From the NCBI RefSeq assembly GCF_014648895.1, contig NZ_BMRZ01000007.1:186001-250000 (forward strand): a DNA stretch of 64,000 nt. The letters are read 5' to 3'. Both the position numbers and the translations under genes were made by a program. The notes under the pieces are model-generated. The model saw only the letters and a program-made list of their open reading frames with translations, was not told the origin of the DNA and did not search any database. This DNA comes from Streptomyces tanashiensis. Lineage in GTDB: Bacteria; Actinomycetota; Actinomycetes; Streptomycetales; Streptomycetaceae. Below, in pieces: positions 44,025 to 52,660 of this stretch; within the stretch, counting starts at the first letter, position 1; the number at the start of each line of letters is the position of its first letter.

Positions 44025-44726
44025 ATGACCCCATCCGAAGCGGAGCCCCTGATCGACCTGAGCGAGGTCGGCAGGACGTACGACGACGGGCCCGCGGCGC
44101 TCGCGGGACTGAACCTGCGGGTGGCGCGAGGAGAGGCGCTCGCCGTCCTCGGCCCCTCCGGCAGCGGCAAGTCGACCCTGCTCAACCTCCTCGCCGGACT
44201 CGACCGGCCGAGCACCGGCCACGTGACCGTGGACGGGCTGCGCGTCGACACGCTGAGCGAGACGGCCTCCGCCCGCTACCGGCGCGGGCGCGTCGGCATG
44301 GTCTTCCAGTTCTTCAACCTCCTCGACGACCTCACCGTCCTCGACAACGTGCTGCTCCCCGCCCAGCTGGCCGGCGCGGCGCGCGGCCGGGCGGCCGCGC
44401 GCGCCGCCGAACTCCTCGAACGGCTCGGCGTCGCCCGCCACGCGCGCGTGCGTCCCGGCCGTCTCTCCGGCGGCGAGCGGCAGCGCGTCGCCGTCGCCCG
44501 CGCCCTGATGAACCGGCCTCCGCTGCTCCTCGCCGACGAGCCCACCGGAGCCCTGGACTCCGCGTCCGGCGCGGACGTCCGCGACCTCCTGCGCGACCTC
44601 AACGCCGAAGGCCAGACGATCGTCCTCGTCACCCACGACCTCGCGCTCGCCGAGGCCTGCGCGACGCGCACGATCGAACTCGTCGACGGCCGCGTCACCC
44701 GCGACGTCCGGGCGGTGGCCCGATGA
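44025..44726 (+). CDS. MacB/LolD-like ABC transporter ATP-binding protein
   Basis: A 233-residue ATPase of the MacB/BceA family. Walker A is GPSGSGKST, Q-loop VFQFFNLLDDLTV, signature LSGGERQRVAVARAL, Walker B LLLADEPTGALDS and the switch histidine in LVTHD. The FQ-F-NLL-LTV pattern is characteristic of this group, which pairs with FtsX-like permeases. The ATG at 44025 follows GGAGGG. It overlaps the permease gene by four bases (ATGA). The 240 bases between it and the kinase gene hold both promoters; I cannot assign the boxes. Confidence 0.94.
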   Translation: MTPSEAEPLIDLSEVGRTYDDGPAALAGLNLRVARGEALAVLGPSGSGKSTLLNLLAGLDRPSTGHVTVDGLRVDTLSETASARYRRGRVGMVFQFFNLLDDLTVLDNVLLPAQLAGAARGRAAARAAELLERLGVARHARVRPGRLSGGERQRVAVARALMNRPPLLLADEPTGALDSASGADVRDLLRDLNAEGQTIVLVTHDLALAEACATRTIELVDGRVTRDVRAVAR

Positions 44727-47185
44727 ACGCGGTTCCCGTGCGGGGAAGCGGAAGGAGCGCCGACGGGGCCCTCGGCCGGACCGGCGCGCATCCCGCGAGC
44801 GACAGCGGAAGGAGCGGCGGGGGAGGGGCCCTCGGCCGGGTCGTGCGGGCCGGGGTCGGACGGCGCCGGACACAGACCGCCGTGATGGTCCTCACCACGC
44901 TGCTCTCCGTCGCCTCCGCCGTCCTGGCCCTCGGCCTCCTCGTCGCCTCCGGCGCGCCCTTCGACCGGGCCTTCGCCCGGCAGCAGGGCGCCCACCTGAC
45001 CGTGCGGTTCGACGGTGCGGCCGTCACCCCGGAGCGGCTCGCCGCCACCGCCCGCGCGTCCGCAGTGGCCGCGGCCTCGGGCCCCTTCGCCGTCGCCTCC
45101 CTGCGCCTGAGCGCGGACCGGGCGGCCCCGCCCGGGTTCGCGCCGCCACCGCTCACGGTCGTCGGCCGCGCCTCCCCCGCAGGCCCCGTGGACGCGGTGA
45201 CCCTCACGGAGGGCCGGTGGGCCACGGCACCCGGCGAGATCGTCCTGGAGCGCGGATCCGAACCGCCGAGCTCGGGCCCGGGGGCCCGGCTCACCTCCGG
45301 CGGCGTCACCCTCACGGTCGTGGGCATCGCCGAGTCGGTCGGCGAGAGCGCCGACGCCTGGGTCGTACCCGAGCAGCTCACGGCGCTCGCGGGTGGGCGA
45401 CCCGCCGCGCTCCAGATGCTCTACCGACTCACCGCCGCCGGCACCGCCGACGAGGTGACGGCGGGACAGAAGGCCGTCACCGCCGCCGCGCCGGCCGGAT
45501 CGGTCACCGGCACCCGTTCGTACCTCGACGTGCGGGAGACGGCGCGCGAGTCCACGGCCGCCTTCGTGCCCTTCGTCACCGCCTTCGCGCTCCTGGGCCT
45601 GGCGATGTCGGTGCTGGTGATCGGCATCGTGGTGAGCGGAGCGGTCGGCGCCGCGACGCGCCGGATCGGGATCCTCAAGTCCCTCGGCTTCACCCCGTTC
45701 CAGGTGGGACGCGCGTACGTGGCCCAGGCCCTGATCCCCGGCACGGTGGGTGCCGTGCTCGGCGTGGGCCTCGGCAACGCGCTCGCCGTGCCCCTCATGG
45801 CGGAGGTGGCCGAGGTGTACGGGACGACGGAGGTCCTCGTCCCCGTGTGGGTGGACCTCGTCGTACCGGCCGCCGCCCTGGCCCTCGTGGCCGCCACCGC
45901 CCTCGCCCCCGCCCTGCGCGCGGCCCGGCTGCCGACCGCGACGGTCCTCCGTGTCGGCCCCGCCGACGGCGGCGGCCGGGGCCACCGGATCCGCGGCCTG
46001 CTCGGGCGTCTGCCGCTGCCCCGGCCGGTGACCCTCGGCCTCGCCGCGCCCTTCGCCCGCCCCGCGCGGGCGGCGAGCACGGCAGCGGCGGTGACCTTCG
46101 GAGCCCTCGCGGTGACCTTCGCCGTGGGACTCGGCAGCACGCTCGTCGCCGTCAAGGCCGACGGCGATCCCGACCGGGGCGGCGACGTCACCGTCCGCAC
46201 GGTCGCCCTCCCCCGGGGGAACCCCGACACGCCGGGCGGGGCAGTGCCCCTGCCCGGGAAGCCGGCCGATCCGGCCGCCGTGGCGGCGGTGATCGCCGGG
46301 CTCCCGGGGACGGACTCGGTGTACCGGACGGCCCGCGCGCAACTGGACGTGGCCGGGCTGAAGGGCGGCGCGCCCCTCGTCGCCTACGAGGGGGACACGG
46401 CCGGCAGCCGCCACACGATGGTCTCCGGCCGCTGGTTCGGGGCCACCGGGGAGGCCGTCGCGGCGACCCGCTTCCTGCGCGCCACCGGGGTCCGCGTCGG
46501 GGACGCGGTCACCCTCTCCGAACAGGGCCGCACGGTCCGCGTCCGGATCGTCGGCGAGGTCTTCGACCTCGGCGACGAGGGCATGACCCTGCGCACCGGA
46601 GCGGCGTCCGTCGCCGCGCTCCGGGCCCGCCACCAGCCCGCCGACTTCGCCGTGACCGTCACCGCCGGCACCGACGCGGCACGCTACGCGGAGCGCCTCG
46701 ACGCCGCCGTGCGACCGCTCGGAGCCGAGGCCGCCGTCACCGGGGAGAGCAAGTCGAGCGTCATCCGGGCCATGCAGGCCCTGATCGTCATGCTCACCCT
46801 GATGCTGGTCGTCGTCGCCTGCCTCGGGGTGCTCAACACCGTGGTCCTCGACAGCCGCGACCGCGTCCGTGACCTGGGCGTCTTCAAGGCCCTGGGGATG
46901 ACCCCGCGGCAGACCGTCGCGCAGGTCCTCACCTCCGTCGGCGCCATCGGTCTCGTGTCGGGCCTCGTCGGAGTGCCGCTCGGCGTGGCTCTCCACGGCG
47001 CCGTGATGCCCGCGATGGGCCGCGCGGTCGGCACCACGATCCCGCCCGCCGACATCGACGTGTACGGCACGCCGCTGCTCGTGCTCCTCGCGACGGCGGG
47101 TGTCGTGATCGCGACGGCCGGCGCGCTGCTCCCGGCGGGCTGGGCGGCCCGGACGGCCACGGCGCGGGCGCTGCGGGCGGAGTAG
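44723..47185 (+). CDS. FtsX-like ABC transporter permease
   Basis: An 820-residue permease with two FtsX modules, as in the long Streptomyces MacB/BceB-like proteins. The first membrane helix (about 52-75) is followed by a large outward domain, three helices (about 285-400), another helix near 450-475, a second outward domain, and three final helices (about 685-810). Conserved cytoplasmic turns IGILKSLGFTPFQV and LGVFKALGMTPRQT show the internal duplication. It would drive mechanical release or export of a lipid-associated or peptide substrate with its ATPase. A Ser/Gly-rich N-terminal tail (1-45) is unusual. Control by the divergent two-component system is inferred. Confidence 0.92.
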   Translation: MNAVPVRGSGRSADGALGRTGAHPASDSGRSGGGGALGRVVRAGVGRRRTQTAVMVLTTLLSVASAVLALGLLVASGAPFDRAFARQQGAHLTVRFDGAAVTPERLAATARASAVAAASGPFAVASLRLSADRAAPPGFAPPPLTVVGRASPAGPVDAVTLTEGRWATAPGEIVLERGSEPPSSGPGARLTSGGVTLTVVGIAESVGESADAWVVPEQLTALAGGRPAALQMLYRLTAAGTADEVTAGQKAVTAAAPAGSVTGTRSYLDVRETARESTAAFVPFVTAFALLGLAMSVLVIGIVVSGAVGAATRRIGILKSLGFTPFQVGRAYVAQALIPGTVGAVLGVGLGNALAVPLMAEVAEVYGTTEVLVPVWVDLVVPAAALALVAATALAPALRAARLPTATVLRVGPADGGGRGHRIRGLLGRLPLPRPVTLGLAAPFARPARAASTAAAVTFGALAVTFAVGLGSTLVAVKADGDPDRGGDVTVRTVALPRGNPDTPGGAVPLPGKPADPAAVAAVIAGLPGTDSVYRTARAQLDVAGLKGGAPLVAYEGDTAGSRHTMVSGRWFGATGEAVAATRFLRATGVRVGDAVTLSEQGRTVRVRIVGEVFDLGDEGMTLRTGAASVAALRARHQPADFAVTVTAGTDAARYAERLDAAVRPLGAEAAVTGESKSSVIRAMQALIVMLTLMLVVVACLGVLNTVVLDSRDRVRDLGVFKALGMTPRQTVAQVLTSVGAIGLVSGLVGVPLGVALHGAVMPAMGRAVGTTIPPADIDVYGTPLLVLLATAGVVIATAGALLPAGWAARTATARALRAE

Positions 47186-47242
47186 CGGGGGAGAGGGGTT
47201 CGCCCCGGTCCCCGCCCCGACCCGCCGCGATACGGTCGCCGC

Positions 47243-47758
47243 ATGTCTGAAGTCCGGTTGACCACGCCCTCCTACCTCGTGCTCGGCATCATCGACAAGC
47301 TGGGCGAGGCCAGTCCGTACGACGTGAAGGTGGAGGCCGCGCGGACGGTGGCCCCGTTCTGGTCCATGCCGCACGCGCAGGTGTACGCGCAGTGCGACCG
47401 GCTTCTGGAGGGGGGGCTGCTGTCGGAGGTGCGGCAGCCGGGGGGCCGCAACCGGCGCCTGATGAGCCTCACGGAGGAGGGGGCGGCGGCCCTGCGCGGC
47501 TGGCTGGCCGACCCCGCCTTCGTCCCGGTCGAGGCGCGCGAACGGGGCATCCTCAAGCTGTGGTTCGGGGCCAGCCCGCGCGTCCACGCCCCGGTCCAGA
47601 TCGACGAGCACCGCAGGACCCTGGACGAGTACGAGGGACTGGCCCACGACGTGGGCGAGTTGCTGACGCGCGGGCAGCGCGAGGCGCTGGAGTTCGGCAT
47701 CCGGTACGAGCGGATGATGGTCGACTTCTGGCAGTGGGTGGAGAGCCGCGAGCCCTGA
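47243..47758 (+). CDS. PadR-family transcriptional regulator
   Basis: A 171-residue regulator with the N-terminal PadR winged helix (LTTPSYLVLGIIDKLGEASPYDV, then MPHAQVYAQCDRLLEGGLL) and a C-terminal helical dimerisation part (Vir_act_alpha_C type). It lies upstream of two membrane-protein genes on the same strand. The promoter and palindrome at 47792-47844 lie between it and them, so it probably represses those genes. No ribosome site precedes the ATG at 47243; a leaderless message is likely. Confidence 0.92.
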   Translation: MSEVRLTTPSYLVLGIIDKLGEASPYDVKVEAARTVAPFWSMPHAQVYAQCDRLLEGGLLSEVRQPGGRNRRLMSLTEEGAAALRGWLADPAFVPVEARERGILKLWFGASPRVHAPVQIDEHRRTLDEYEGLAHDVGELLTRGQREALEFGIRYERMMVDFWQWVESREP

Positions 47759-47791
47759 GGCCCTGGTCGACGACGCGTTGTTACCGACCGG

Positions 47792-47844
47792 TTGACCCCG
47801 GTCGCCGCCGGCCCTACCTTCCTCCATAGTCCAGACAGGACTAT
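47792..47844 (+). promoter_or_regulatory. Promoter with PadR-type operator
   Basis: A -35 box TTGACC (47792-47797) and -10 box TACCTT (47815-47820) are separated by exactly 17 bases. A perfect inverted repeat ATAGTCC-AGACA-GGACTAT covers 47826-47844, where transcription should begin, so bound repressor would block initiation. GAGGAAGAGG follows as ribosome site for the ATG at 47863. The PadR gene immediately upstream is the likely source of the repressor. Confidence 0.8.
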
Positions 47845-47862
47845 CGAGGAAGAGGTGTCGCC

Positions 47863-49086
47863 ATGAGGCGTCCGACCGGCACGCGTTGGGGATGGGGGAG
47901 GACGGCCACCGTCGCGGTGACCGTGGTCTGCCTCGCGTACGCGCCGATCGCCATGACCGAGCTCTGGCCGTACGCGAGGCCGGGAGCACCCGCGCCCGGC
48001 GAGTGGCTCCTCGGCCGTTCCGTCTCCCCCGAGTTCGTGGCCGAGGCCGTGCGCGACCGGATGGGACCGTACGGGCGCAGCCTGGTCCCCCTGATCGTGC
48101 ACTCGGTCCTGGGCGGCCTCCTCATGATCCTCGGCCCCGTCCAACTGCTCTCCGCCGTCCGGCGCCGCATCCGGCTGCACCGGATCGCCGGGACCGTCTT
48201 CGCCGTGACGGTGTACGTGTCGATGGCGGGCGCCGCCCTCTACCTGGTGCGCACCCCGCCGGCGGAGGCCTTCAGCGGGGCCGCGTTCTGGATCGTCCTC
48301 GCCACCATCCTGGCCGGCACCGTCGGCAGCGTGACCTTCGGCGTCCTCGCCGCCGTCCGCGGCTTCCCGGACCTCCACCAGCGCTGGATGCTGCTCTGCT
48401 ACGGCTTCCTGATGACCGCTCCGCTGCTGCGCGTCGAATGGGGCCTGCTGCCCTCGCTCTACCCCGGGCTCGACCTCCGTGACATCAACCGCGTCGCGAT
48501 CATGCACCTCGGCGCGCTCGTCTCCTTCGGCGCGCTCCTCGCCTCCCGCGCCCTCGACCGGCGTACCGACGTCCCCGGTCTGACCGGCACCTGGTGCCCC
48601 CTCCCGGTGCGGGTCGTCACCCATCTCGCGGGCGTGGCGGGCCTGGTGTGGATCACGGCGGCGTTCCTCGACGAGGGAACCGCCGGGCGGCGACTGCTCC
48701 TCGCGTACCTCGTCCCGTACGCCGTGACGTACGCCGTCATCGCGGCACGGGCCGCACGCGCCGGCTCCCGGGGCGCCCACTGGGCGCGCGAGGAGTGGTC
48801 GCTGCACCTCGCCGCCCTGTGCCTGGCCCCCGCCTTCTCGGCGGTGACCGTGCCCGTGCTCGAACGGACCCTGGGCCTCGACCGGATCACCGCCCTCGTC
48901 GCGGGCGTCGGCATCGGCTGCGGCATGCTCGCCTACGCGGCCGTCACCGTGGTGAGCCTGAGGATCCTCCACGCCCGTGAACTCCTGAAACGGCAGGGGG
49001 ATGTCGCGGACCGTCCGACGAGCGCGGCGCCGCCCGCGGCGACAGCGGTCGTCGCGGGCCCGGCCCGGGAAGGAGCCCAGGGATGA
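47863..49086 (+). CDS. DUF2306-type membrane protein
   Basis: A 407-residue integral membrane protein. The core, with LVPLIVHSVLGGLLMILGPVQL, RLHRIAGTVF and FPDLHQRWMLLCYGF, matches the DUF2306 pattern, whose histidines could bind heme or metal (inference). About nine or ten hydrophobic segments are visible. Function unknown. It is the first gene behind the PadR-type operator and overlaps the next membrane-protein gene (ATGA). Confidence 0.85.
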   Translation: MRRPTGTRWGWGRTATVAVTVVCLAYAPIAMTELWPYARPGAPAPGEWLLGRSVSPEFVAEAVRDRMGPYGRSLVPLIVHSVLGGLLMILGPVQLLSAVRRRIRLHRIAGTVFAVTVYVSMAGAALYLVRTPPAEAFSGAAFWIVLATILAGTVGSVTFGVLAAVRGFPDLHQRWMLLCYGFLMTAPLLRVEWGLLPSLYPGLDLRDINRVAIMHLGALVSFGALLASRALDRRTDVPGLTGTWCPLPVRVVTHLAGVAGLVWITAAFLDEGTAGRRLLLAYLVPYAVTYAVIAARAARAGSRGAHWAREEWSLHLAALCLAPAFSAVTVPVLERTLGLDRITALVAGVGIGCGMLAYAAVTVVSLRILHARELLKRQGDVADRPTSAAPPAATAVVAGPAREGAQG

Positions 49087-50000
49087 GCATCGCTCCGCAG
49101 GAGACGGACAGGAGCGCCGGAACCCCCGACGGCCGTGCGCTGTCGCCCGCCGTCGTGGTCCTGAGCGGCGTCGTCGGAGGCATCAGCGCCACCGTGGGCA
49201 CCCTGCTCGCCGTGGCGGGCCTGACCGGGCACGCGGCGGGCGCCTGGGTCTCGCCCGAGGCGCTGAGCCCCGGCCTCGTCGGGGCGGCCATGGCGGGCGT
49301 GGCGCCCGCGCTGTTCACCGTCGGCCGGGCCCGGGTCTGGGAGGAGGTCCGGTGCCTGGTGCTGCCGCTCGCGATCGTCCTCGTCGGCCTGTTCACGGTC
49401 ACCCTGCTGAACGCCGGCACGCTCCAGGCCGTACGGGGCGGCCCGCTGTTCCTCGCCCTGTTCAGCCTCGGCTGGGTCGCCACCCTGGGCGTCCTCGCCC
49501 TCGCCGCGGTCGGCTGCCTGGCCGCGCAGTACCGCAGACGGCCCGCGGGCGCGGGGACGGAAGCGCGCCGCCCGGCCGTCCCGCTGCCCGCCTGGTCGAA
49601 GCCGCCGCTCGCCGTGCTCGGCTCGGGATGGCTCGGCATCGGCGCGGGTCTGCTGTTCTTCCCCGCCTTCTGGGGCGCCCTGCTCCCGTGGACGGTGAAC
49701 CGCGCCGACGCGCAGGGCCTCGGCGTGTGGGCGCTCGCCCTCGGGGTCGGCGTCCTCGGCTCCCTGGTGGAGGACGACCTGGCCCGTATCCGCCCCGCCC
49801 TGGGGGCCGTTCCGGCGGTGGCCCTCGCGCTCGCCGTGGTCCTCGCCGTCCGTTCCTCCGCGGTCGACTGGACCTCGGGTCCCGGCGCCGCCCTCGCCAC
49901 GCTCGTCGCCGGACTCCTCGTCACGGGCGTCTCGGGCCGGTGGCTGCTCGCCCGGGCCACCCGGAGGGCCGAGGACGGAGCGCCGGGGGAGGACGGCTGA
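49083..50000 (+). CDS. Membrane protein of unknown function
   Basis: A 305-residue integral membrane protein that I do not recognise, with about eight hydrophobic segments (near 25-48, 66-83, 92-112, 121-147, 178-200, 210-228, 243-257 and 268-288). Its ATG overlaps the stop of the DUF2306 gene, so both are translated together and may form one complex. The pair is probably under PadR control. Confidence 0.82.
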   Translation: MSIAPQETDRSAGTPDGRALSPAVVVLSGVVGGISATVGTLLAVAGLTGHAAGAWVSPEALSPGLVGAAMAGVAPALFTVGRARVWEEVRCLVLPLAIVLVGLFTVTLLNAGTLQAVRGGPLFLALFSLGWVATLGVLALAAVGCLAAQYRRRPAGAGTEARRPAVPLPAWSKPPLAVLGSGWLGIGAGLLFFPAFWGALLPWTVNRADAQGLGVWALALGVGVLGSLVEDDLARIRPALGAVPAVALALAVVLAVRSSAVDWTSGPGAALATLVAGLLVTGVSGRWLLARATRRAEDGAPGEDG

Positions 50001-50002
50001 CC

Positions 50003-50044
50003 AGGGCCTGTCCGGCGGATCGCGGCCGGGGCCGCGCAGGCCCT
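50003..50044. terminator. Compound hairpin terminator
   Basis: Outer arms AGGGCCTG (50003-50010) and CAGGCCCT (50037-50044) enclose an inner stem CGCGGCC/GGCCGCG (50021-50027, 50030-50036). It lies between convergent genes and overlaps the first base pairs of the acetyltransferase stop region. Confidence 0.7.
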
Positions 50045-50585
50045 AGCCCTTCGCGTCCGGCGTCCATTCGCTCGCCAGGAGACCGAGCAGCACCTCGTCG
50101 AGGAACTCGCCCAGCACCCAGGCCGAGGAGCGGAGGACGCCCTCGCGGACGAAGCCGTTGCGCTCGGCCGAGCGCAGCATCGCGGTGTTGTCCGCCAGGG
50201 TCTCGATCTGCAGCCGCTGCAGACCGCGCACGATGAAGCCGTAGTGGCAGAGGACCGCGACCACGTCCGTGCCGTAGCCCTTGCCGCGGGCGGAGGGGAG
50301 CAGCCCGAGGCCGATGTGCGCGGACCGGCTGTGGTGGTCGATGCCCCAGAGCGTCGCGGTGCCGACCAGGGTGCCGCCCTCCGACTCCACGACGGAGAAG
50401 GGGACGTTCCGCTCGTCGGTGTCGTCCACCACGAGCCGTGGATCCTTCGAGCCGGGCGTGATCGGCCGCCAGGGCCCGCTCTCGGCCCGCGAGCCGTTGA
50501 CCACGTCGTCGTAGAGCTCGGTCCGCAGGATCGGGATGTCGTCCTCGTGCCGGGCCCGGAGCCCGACGGTGCTACCTCTCGGCAT
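50043..50585 (-). CDS. GNAT-family N-acetyltransferase
   Basis: A 180-residue acetyltransferase of the RimJ/RimL-like subgroup. The acetyl-CoA pyrophosphate loop is LLPSARGKGYGTD, preceded by the strand HIGLGL and followed by the LQRLQIETLADNTAMLRSAERNGF helix-strand region typical of this subgroup. Substrate unknown (protein N-termini, amino acids or antibiotics are all possible). The ATG at 50585 has GGGAG upstream. It may be in one transcript with the hypothetical gene 50 bases upstream. Confidence 0.9.
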   Translation of the reverse strand: MPRGSTVGLRARHEDDIPILRTELYDDVVNGSRAESGPWRPITPGSKDPRLVVDDTDERNVPFSVVESEGGTLVGTATLWGIDHHSRSAHIGLGLLPSARGKGYGTDVVAVLCHYGFIVRGLQRLQIETLADNTAMLRSAERNGFVREGVLRSSAWVLGEFLDEVLLGLLASEWTPDAKG

Positions 50586-50638
50586 GCGGGCTCCCTGTCC
50601 GACGGCGCCGGCCACGGCAAACGGATAACCGCGGATGC

Positions 50639-51187
50639 TCACGGCCGCCAGCGCGGTGCCCCGTCGTCCGGGGTGTCCGGGCTCCCGAAGTGGAAGGGCA
50701 CCGAGAGGTGTTCGGCCAGGGCCCGGCCGGCCGCCCCGGCGGCGGTGGCCTCCGGATGGAGCGCCCTCTCGTCCCGCGCGTCGCCCAGGTACCGTACGGC
50801 CGTCTCCCGGTAGACCGTGGCGAGAGGGTGCTCGCCCGCGGGCTCGGCGGAGACGGCGAGGAGGATCACGAACCAGTCGTGGACCGTGTCGCCGTCCCAG
50901 ACCGCCTCGATCGCGACCACCGAACCGGGGCAGCCGGAGGCCCGTGCGGCCAGGGACTCCAGGTCGAGGGGGCTCAGCGGGGTGCGCGCGATCCGGTCGC
51001 CGTGGTGGAGGTACCGCGCGTGGACGACCTCCTCCGCCTCGTGCAGCCCCAGACCGCGGCCCCGGCAGGTCTGCCAGACGATCCGCACCGCCTGGAACCT
51101 GGCGTCCTGGAGGACGTACCCGTCGACCTGACCGCGAATGCCGTCCGGCAGCAGCTCCCACCACTCGGACGTCGTCGACTCGGCCAC
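50639..51187 (-). CDS. Hypothetical protein
   Basis: A 182-residue soluble protein that I do not recognise. It has no signal peptide or membrane segment. Notable stretches are VRIVWQTCRGRGLGLHEAEEVVHARYLHHG in the first half (given here as a landmark: VRIVWQTCRG then GLHEAEEVVHARYL) and VWDGDTVHDWFVILLAVSAE in the second. The GTG start at 51187 has a strong GGGAGG site. It precedes the acetyltransferase gene on the same strand. Confidence 0.75.
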   Translation of the reverse strand: MAESTTSEWWELLPDGIRGQVDGYVLQDARFQAVRIVWQTCRGRGLGLHEAEEVVHARYLHHGDRIARTPLSPLDLESLAARASGCPGSVVAIEAVWDGDTVHDWFVILLAVSAEPAGEHPLATVYRETAVRYLGDARDERALHPEATAAGAAGRALAEHLSVPFHFGSPDTPDDGAPRWRP

Positions 51188-51315
51188 GTGGATCCTCCCT
51201 TGTCCTGGCCCGTGAGCGTACCCGCAGGTCCGGGGCGTGCGCACGCGGGTTCTCCGCCCCTCCGGCGGGGCGAAATCCCGTGGCGGGCGGGGCCGGTGGG
51301 AGTGATGATGACCGG

Positions 51316-51894
51316 ATGACCCAGCGCGTTGAGCCCGTGGATGCCCTCATCGTCGTCGACGTGCAGTCGGCCTTCGTCACCGGCGAGGGGGCCGTGCCGG
51401 CCGCCGGCCGGCTCGTCGACCGGACGACCGATCTGATCGCCCGCGCCCGGCGGGACGGGGCGTTCATCGCCCACCTGCAGAACGACGGGCCGCCCGGCTC
51501 CGACGACGAACCGCACACGCCCGGCTGGGAGCTCCACCACCCCGTCGCCCCCGGACCCACCGAGGTCGTGATCCGCAAGCCCTATGACGACGGGTTCGAG
51601 GAGACCGCGCTCGGCACGGTCCTCACGGACGCGGGGGTCCGGGCGCTGGCCGTCTGCGGCGTCATGTCGGAGATGTGCGTGCAGGCGACGGCCCGTACGG
51701 CCCTGGCGCTCGGCTACCGGGTCGTCGTCCCGCACGACGCCCACGCCACCCAGGACATCCCGGCGGCACCGGGCATCGCCGAGGCCGTCCCGGCCGCGAC
51801 GGTCTCCCGCGTCGCGGCGTACGCCCTCGGCAGCGACGCCGAGACCACCGTGCCCGCCGCCGCCGTCACGTTCACGGCCCCGTCGGCCTCCTGA
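51316..51894 (+). CDS. Isochorismatase-family cysteine hydrolase
   Basis: A 192-residue hydrolase of the isochorismatase/nicotinamidase fold. The catalytic Asp (VVDVQSAF), Lys (VIRKPYDDGFEET) and Cys (CGVMSEMCVQAT) are all present. The K-P-Y-D-D-G-F-E-E-T pattern is common in family members annotated only as cysteine hydrolase. The true substrate is unknown. The ATG at 51316 is chosen (MTQRVEPVD); earlier in-frame ATG codons at 51304 and 51307 are alternatives. It is divergent from the hypothetical gene at 50639-51187. Confidence 0.9.
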   Translation: MTQRVEPVDALIVVDVQSAFVTGEGAVPAAGRLVDRTTDLIARARRDGAFIAHLQNDGPPGSDDEPHTPGWELHHPVAPGPTEVVIRKPYDDGFEETALGTVLTDAGVRALAVCGVMSEMCVQATARTALALGYRVVVPHDAHATQDIPAAPGIAEAVPAATVSRVAAYALGSDAETTVPAAAVTFTAPSAS

Positions 51895-51912
51895 GGCGTT
51901 CCCTCGCCCCTC

Positions 51913-52446
51913 TCAGTCCTCCTCCTGGTCCGGCTGGATGCCCGCGAGGAGGTTGAAGGCGCCGGTGAGGAGGTTGAGGGTGACCACCCCGACCACCTCC
52001 GCGATCACGCGGTCGCTCCAGCCGTGTGCCCGGACCTCCCGGACGTCCTCGTCGGACAGGGAGCCCGGTTCGGCGAGGACCCGGAGCGCGAGGCCGATCA
52101 GGGCGGCCTCGCGCGGGTCGGTCGAGGTGCCCTGGCGGGCGAGTCCGATGTCGGTCGCGGTCAGTCCCGCCGCGCGGCCGGCCTCGATGTGCGCCTCGCG
52201 GCAGGTGCCGCAGCCGATCCACTCCTGGACGGCGAGCGACAGCTTCTCGCTCAGGGCGCGCGGGATCCTCACCCGCTTCATGGCGCGCGAGAGGCCGAGA
52301 TAGCCGTCGAGCAGCGCGGGCGAGTGCGCCATCGTGGACACCATCTCGCCGACGGAGCCGTGCCGTTCGACGAGGTCGGTCAACAGCTCGCGTGCGCGTC
52401 CGGGTGCCTGCTCGGGGGTGAGCGCGGGCAGTCGTCTCGTGGTCAT
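51913..52446 (-). CDS. AhpD-like carboxymuconolactone decarboxylase-family protein
   Basis: A 177-residue CMD-family protein. The active-site motif CGTCREAH gives Cys-x2-Cys-x3-His as in AhpD, the alkylhydroperoxide/thiol-reducing protein, so a redox function is likely. The helix following (GLTATDIGLA) and the DREAALIGLALRVL-like segment fit the family. The ATG at 52446 has a strong GAGGAGGGG site. A CsoR-type palindrome lies just upstream (52463-52479), suggesting induction by metal, formaldehyde or sulfur species. Confidence 0.9.
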   Translation of the reverse strand: MTTRRLPALTPEQAPGRARELLTDLVERHGSVGEMVSTMAHSPALLDGYLGLSRAMKRVRIPRALSEKLSLAVQEWIGCGTCREAHIEAGRAAGLTATDIGLARQGTSTDPREAALIGLALRVLAEPGSLSDEDVREVRAHGWSDRVIAEVVGVVTLNLLTGAFNLLAGIQPDQEED

Positions 52447-52462
52447 GGAACCCCTCCTCTGG

Positions 52463-52479
52463 ATACCCTTGGGGGGTAT
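52463..52479. promoter_or_regulatory. CsoR/FrmR-type operator upstream of the AhpD-like gene
   Basis: ATACCC-TTGGG-GGGTAT is an inverted repeat with a G-run, the form of operators used by CsoR/RcnR/FrmR-family repressors (from recall of that family). It lies 17 bases ahead of the start codon, over the probable promoter or ribosome-site region. No csoR-like gene is in the window, so the regulator would be encoded elsewhere. Confidence 0.6.
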
Positions 52480-52537
52480 AACGCTGGAGGGTGGGGAGGG
52501 GTTCCCGGGGCGCCTTGGGCGTCTGAGGGGTCCGAGG

Positions 52538-52660
52538 GAACTCGTCCACCGCCTGCGGCAACAGGCCCGGGACCGAGCGCAGTTCCTCCCGGACGTCCGG
52601 GTGCGCGAGGAGGACGCGCACCGCCTTGCCGATCAGCCCTTGTCCACTCGGTCAGCCATC
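52538..52660 (-). pseudogene. Cytochrome P450 relic (about 40 codons)
   Basis: Read leftward, this stretch encodes GLIGKAVRVLLAHPDVREEL then RSVPGLLPQAVDEF. This resembles the part of actinobacterial P450s just after the oxygen-binding helix (pattern LIGNAVLALLTHPDQ, then LLPAAVEEFLRY). The frame has a stop just upstream, and no AGHETT, ExxR or heme loop follows. It lies in the gap between the AhpD-like and AraC genes and touches the end of the latter. Probably the remnant of a deleted P450; chance similarity cannot be excluded. Confidence 0.45.
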
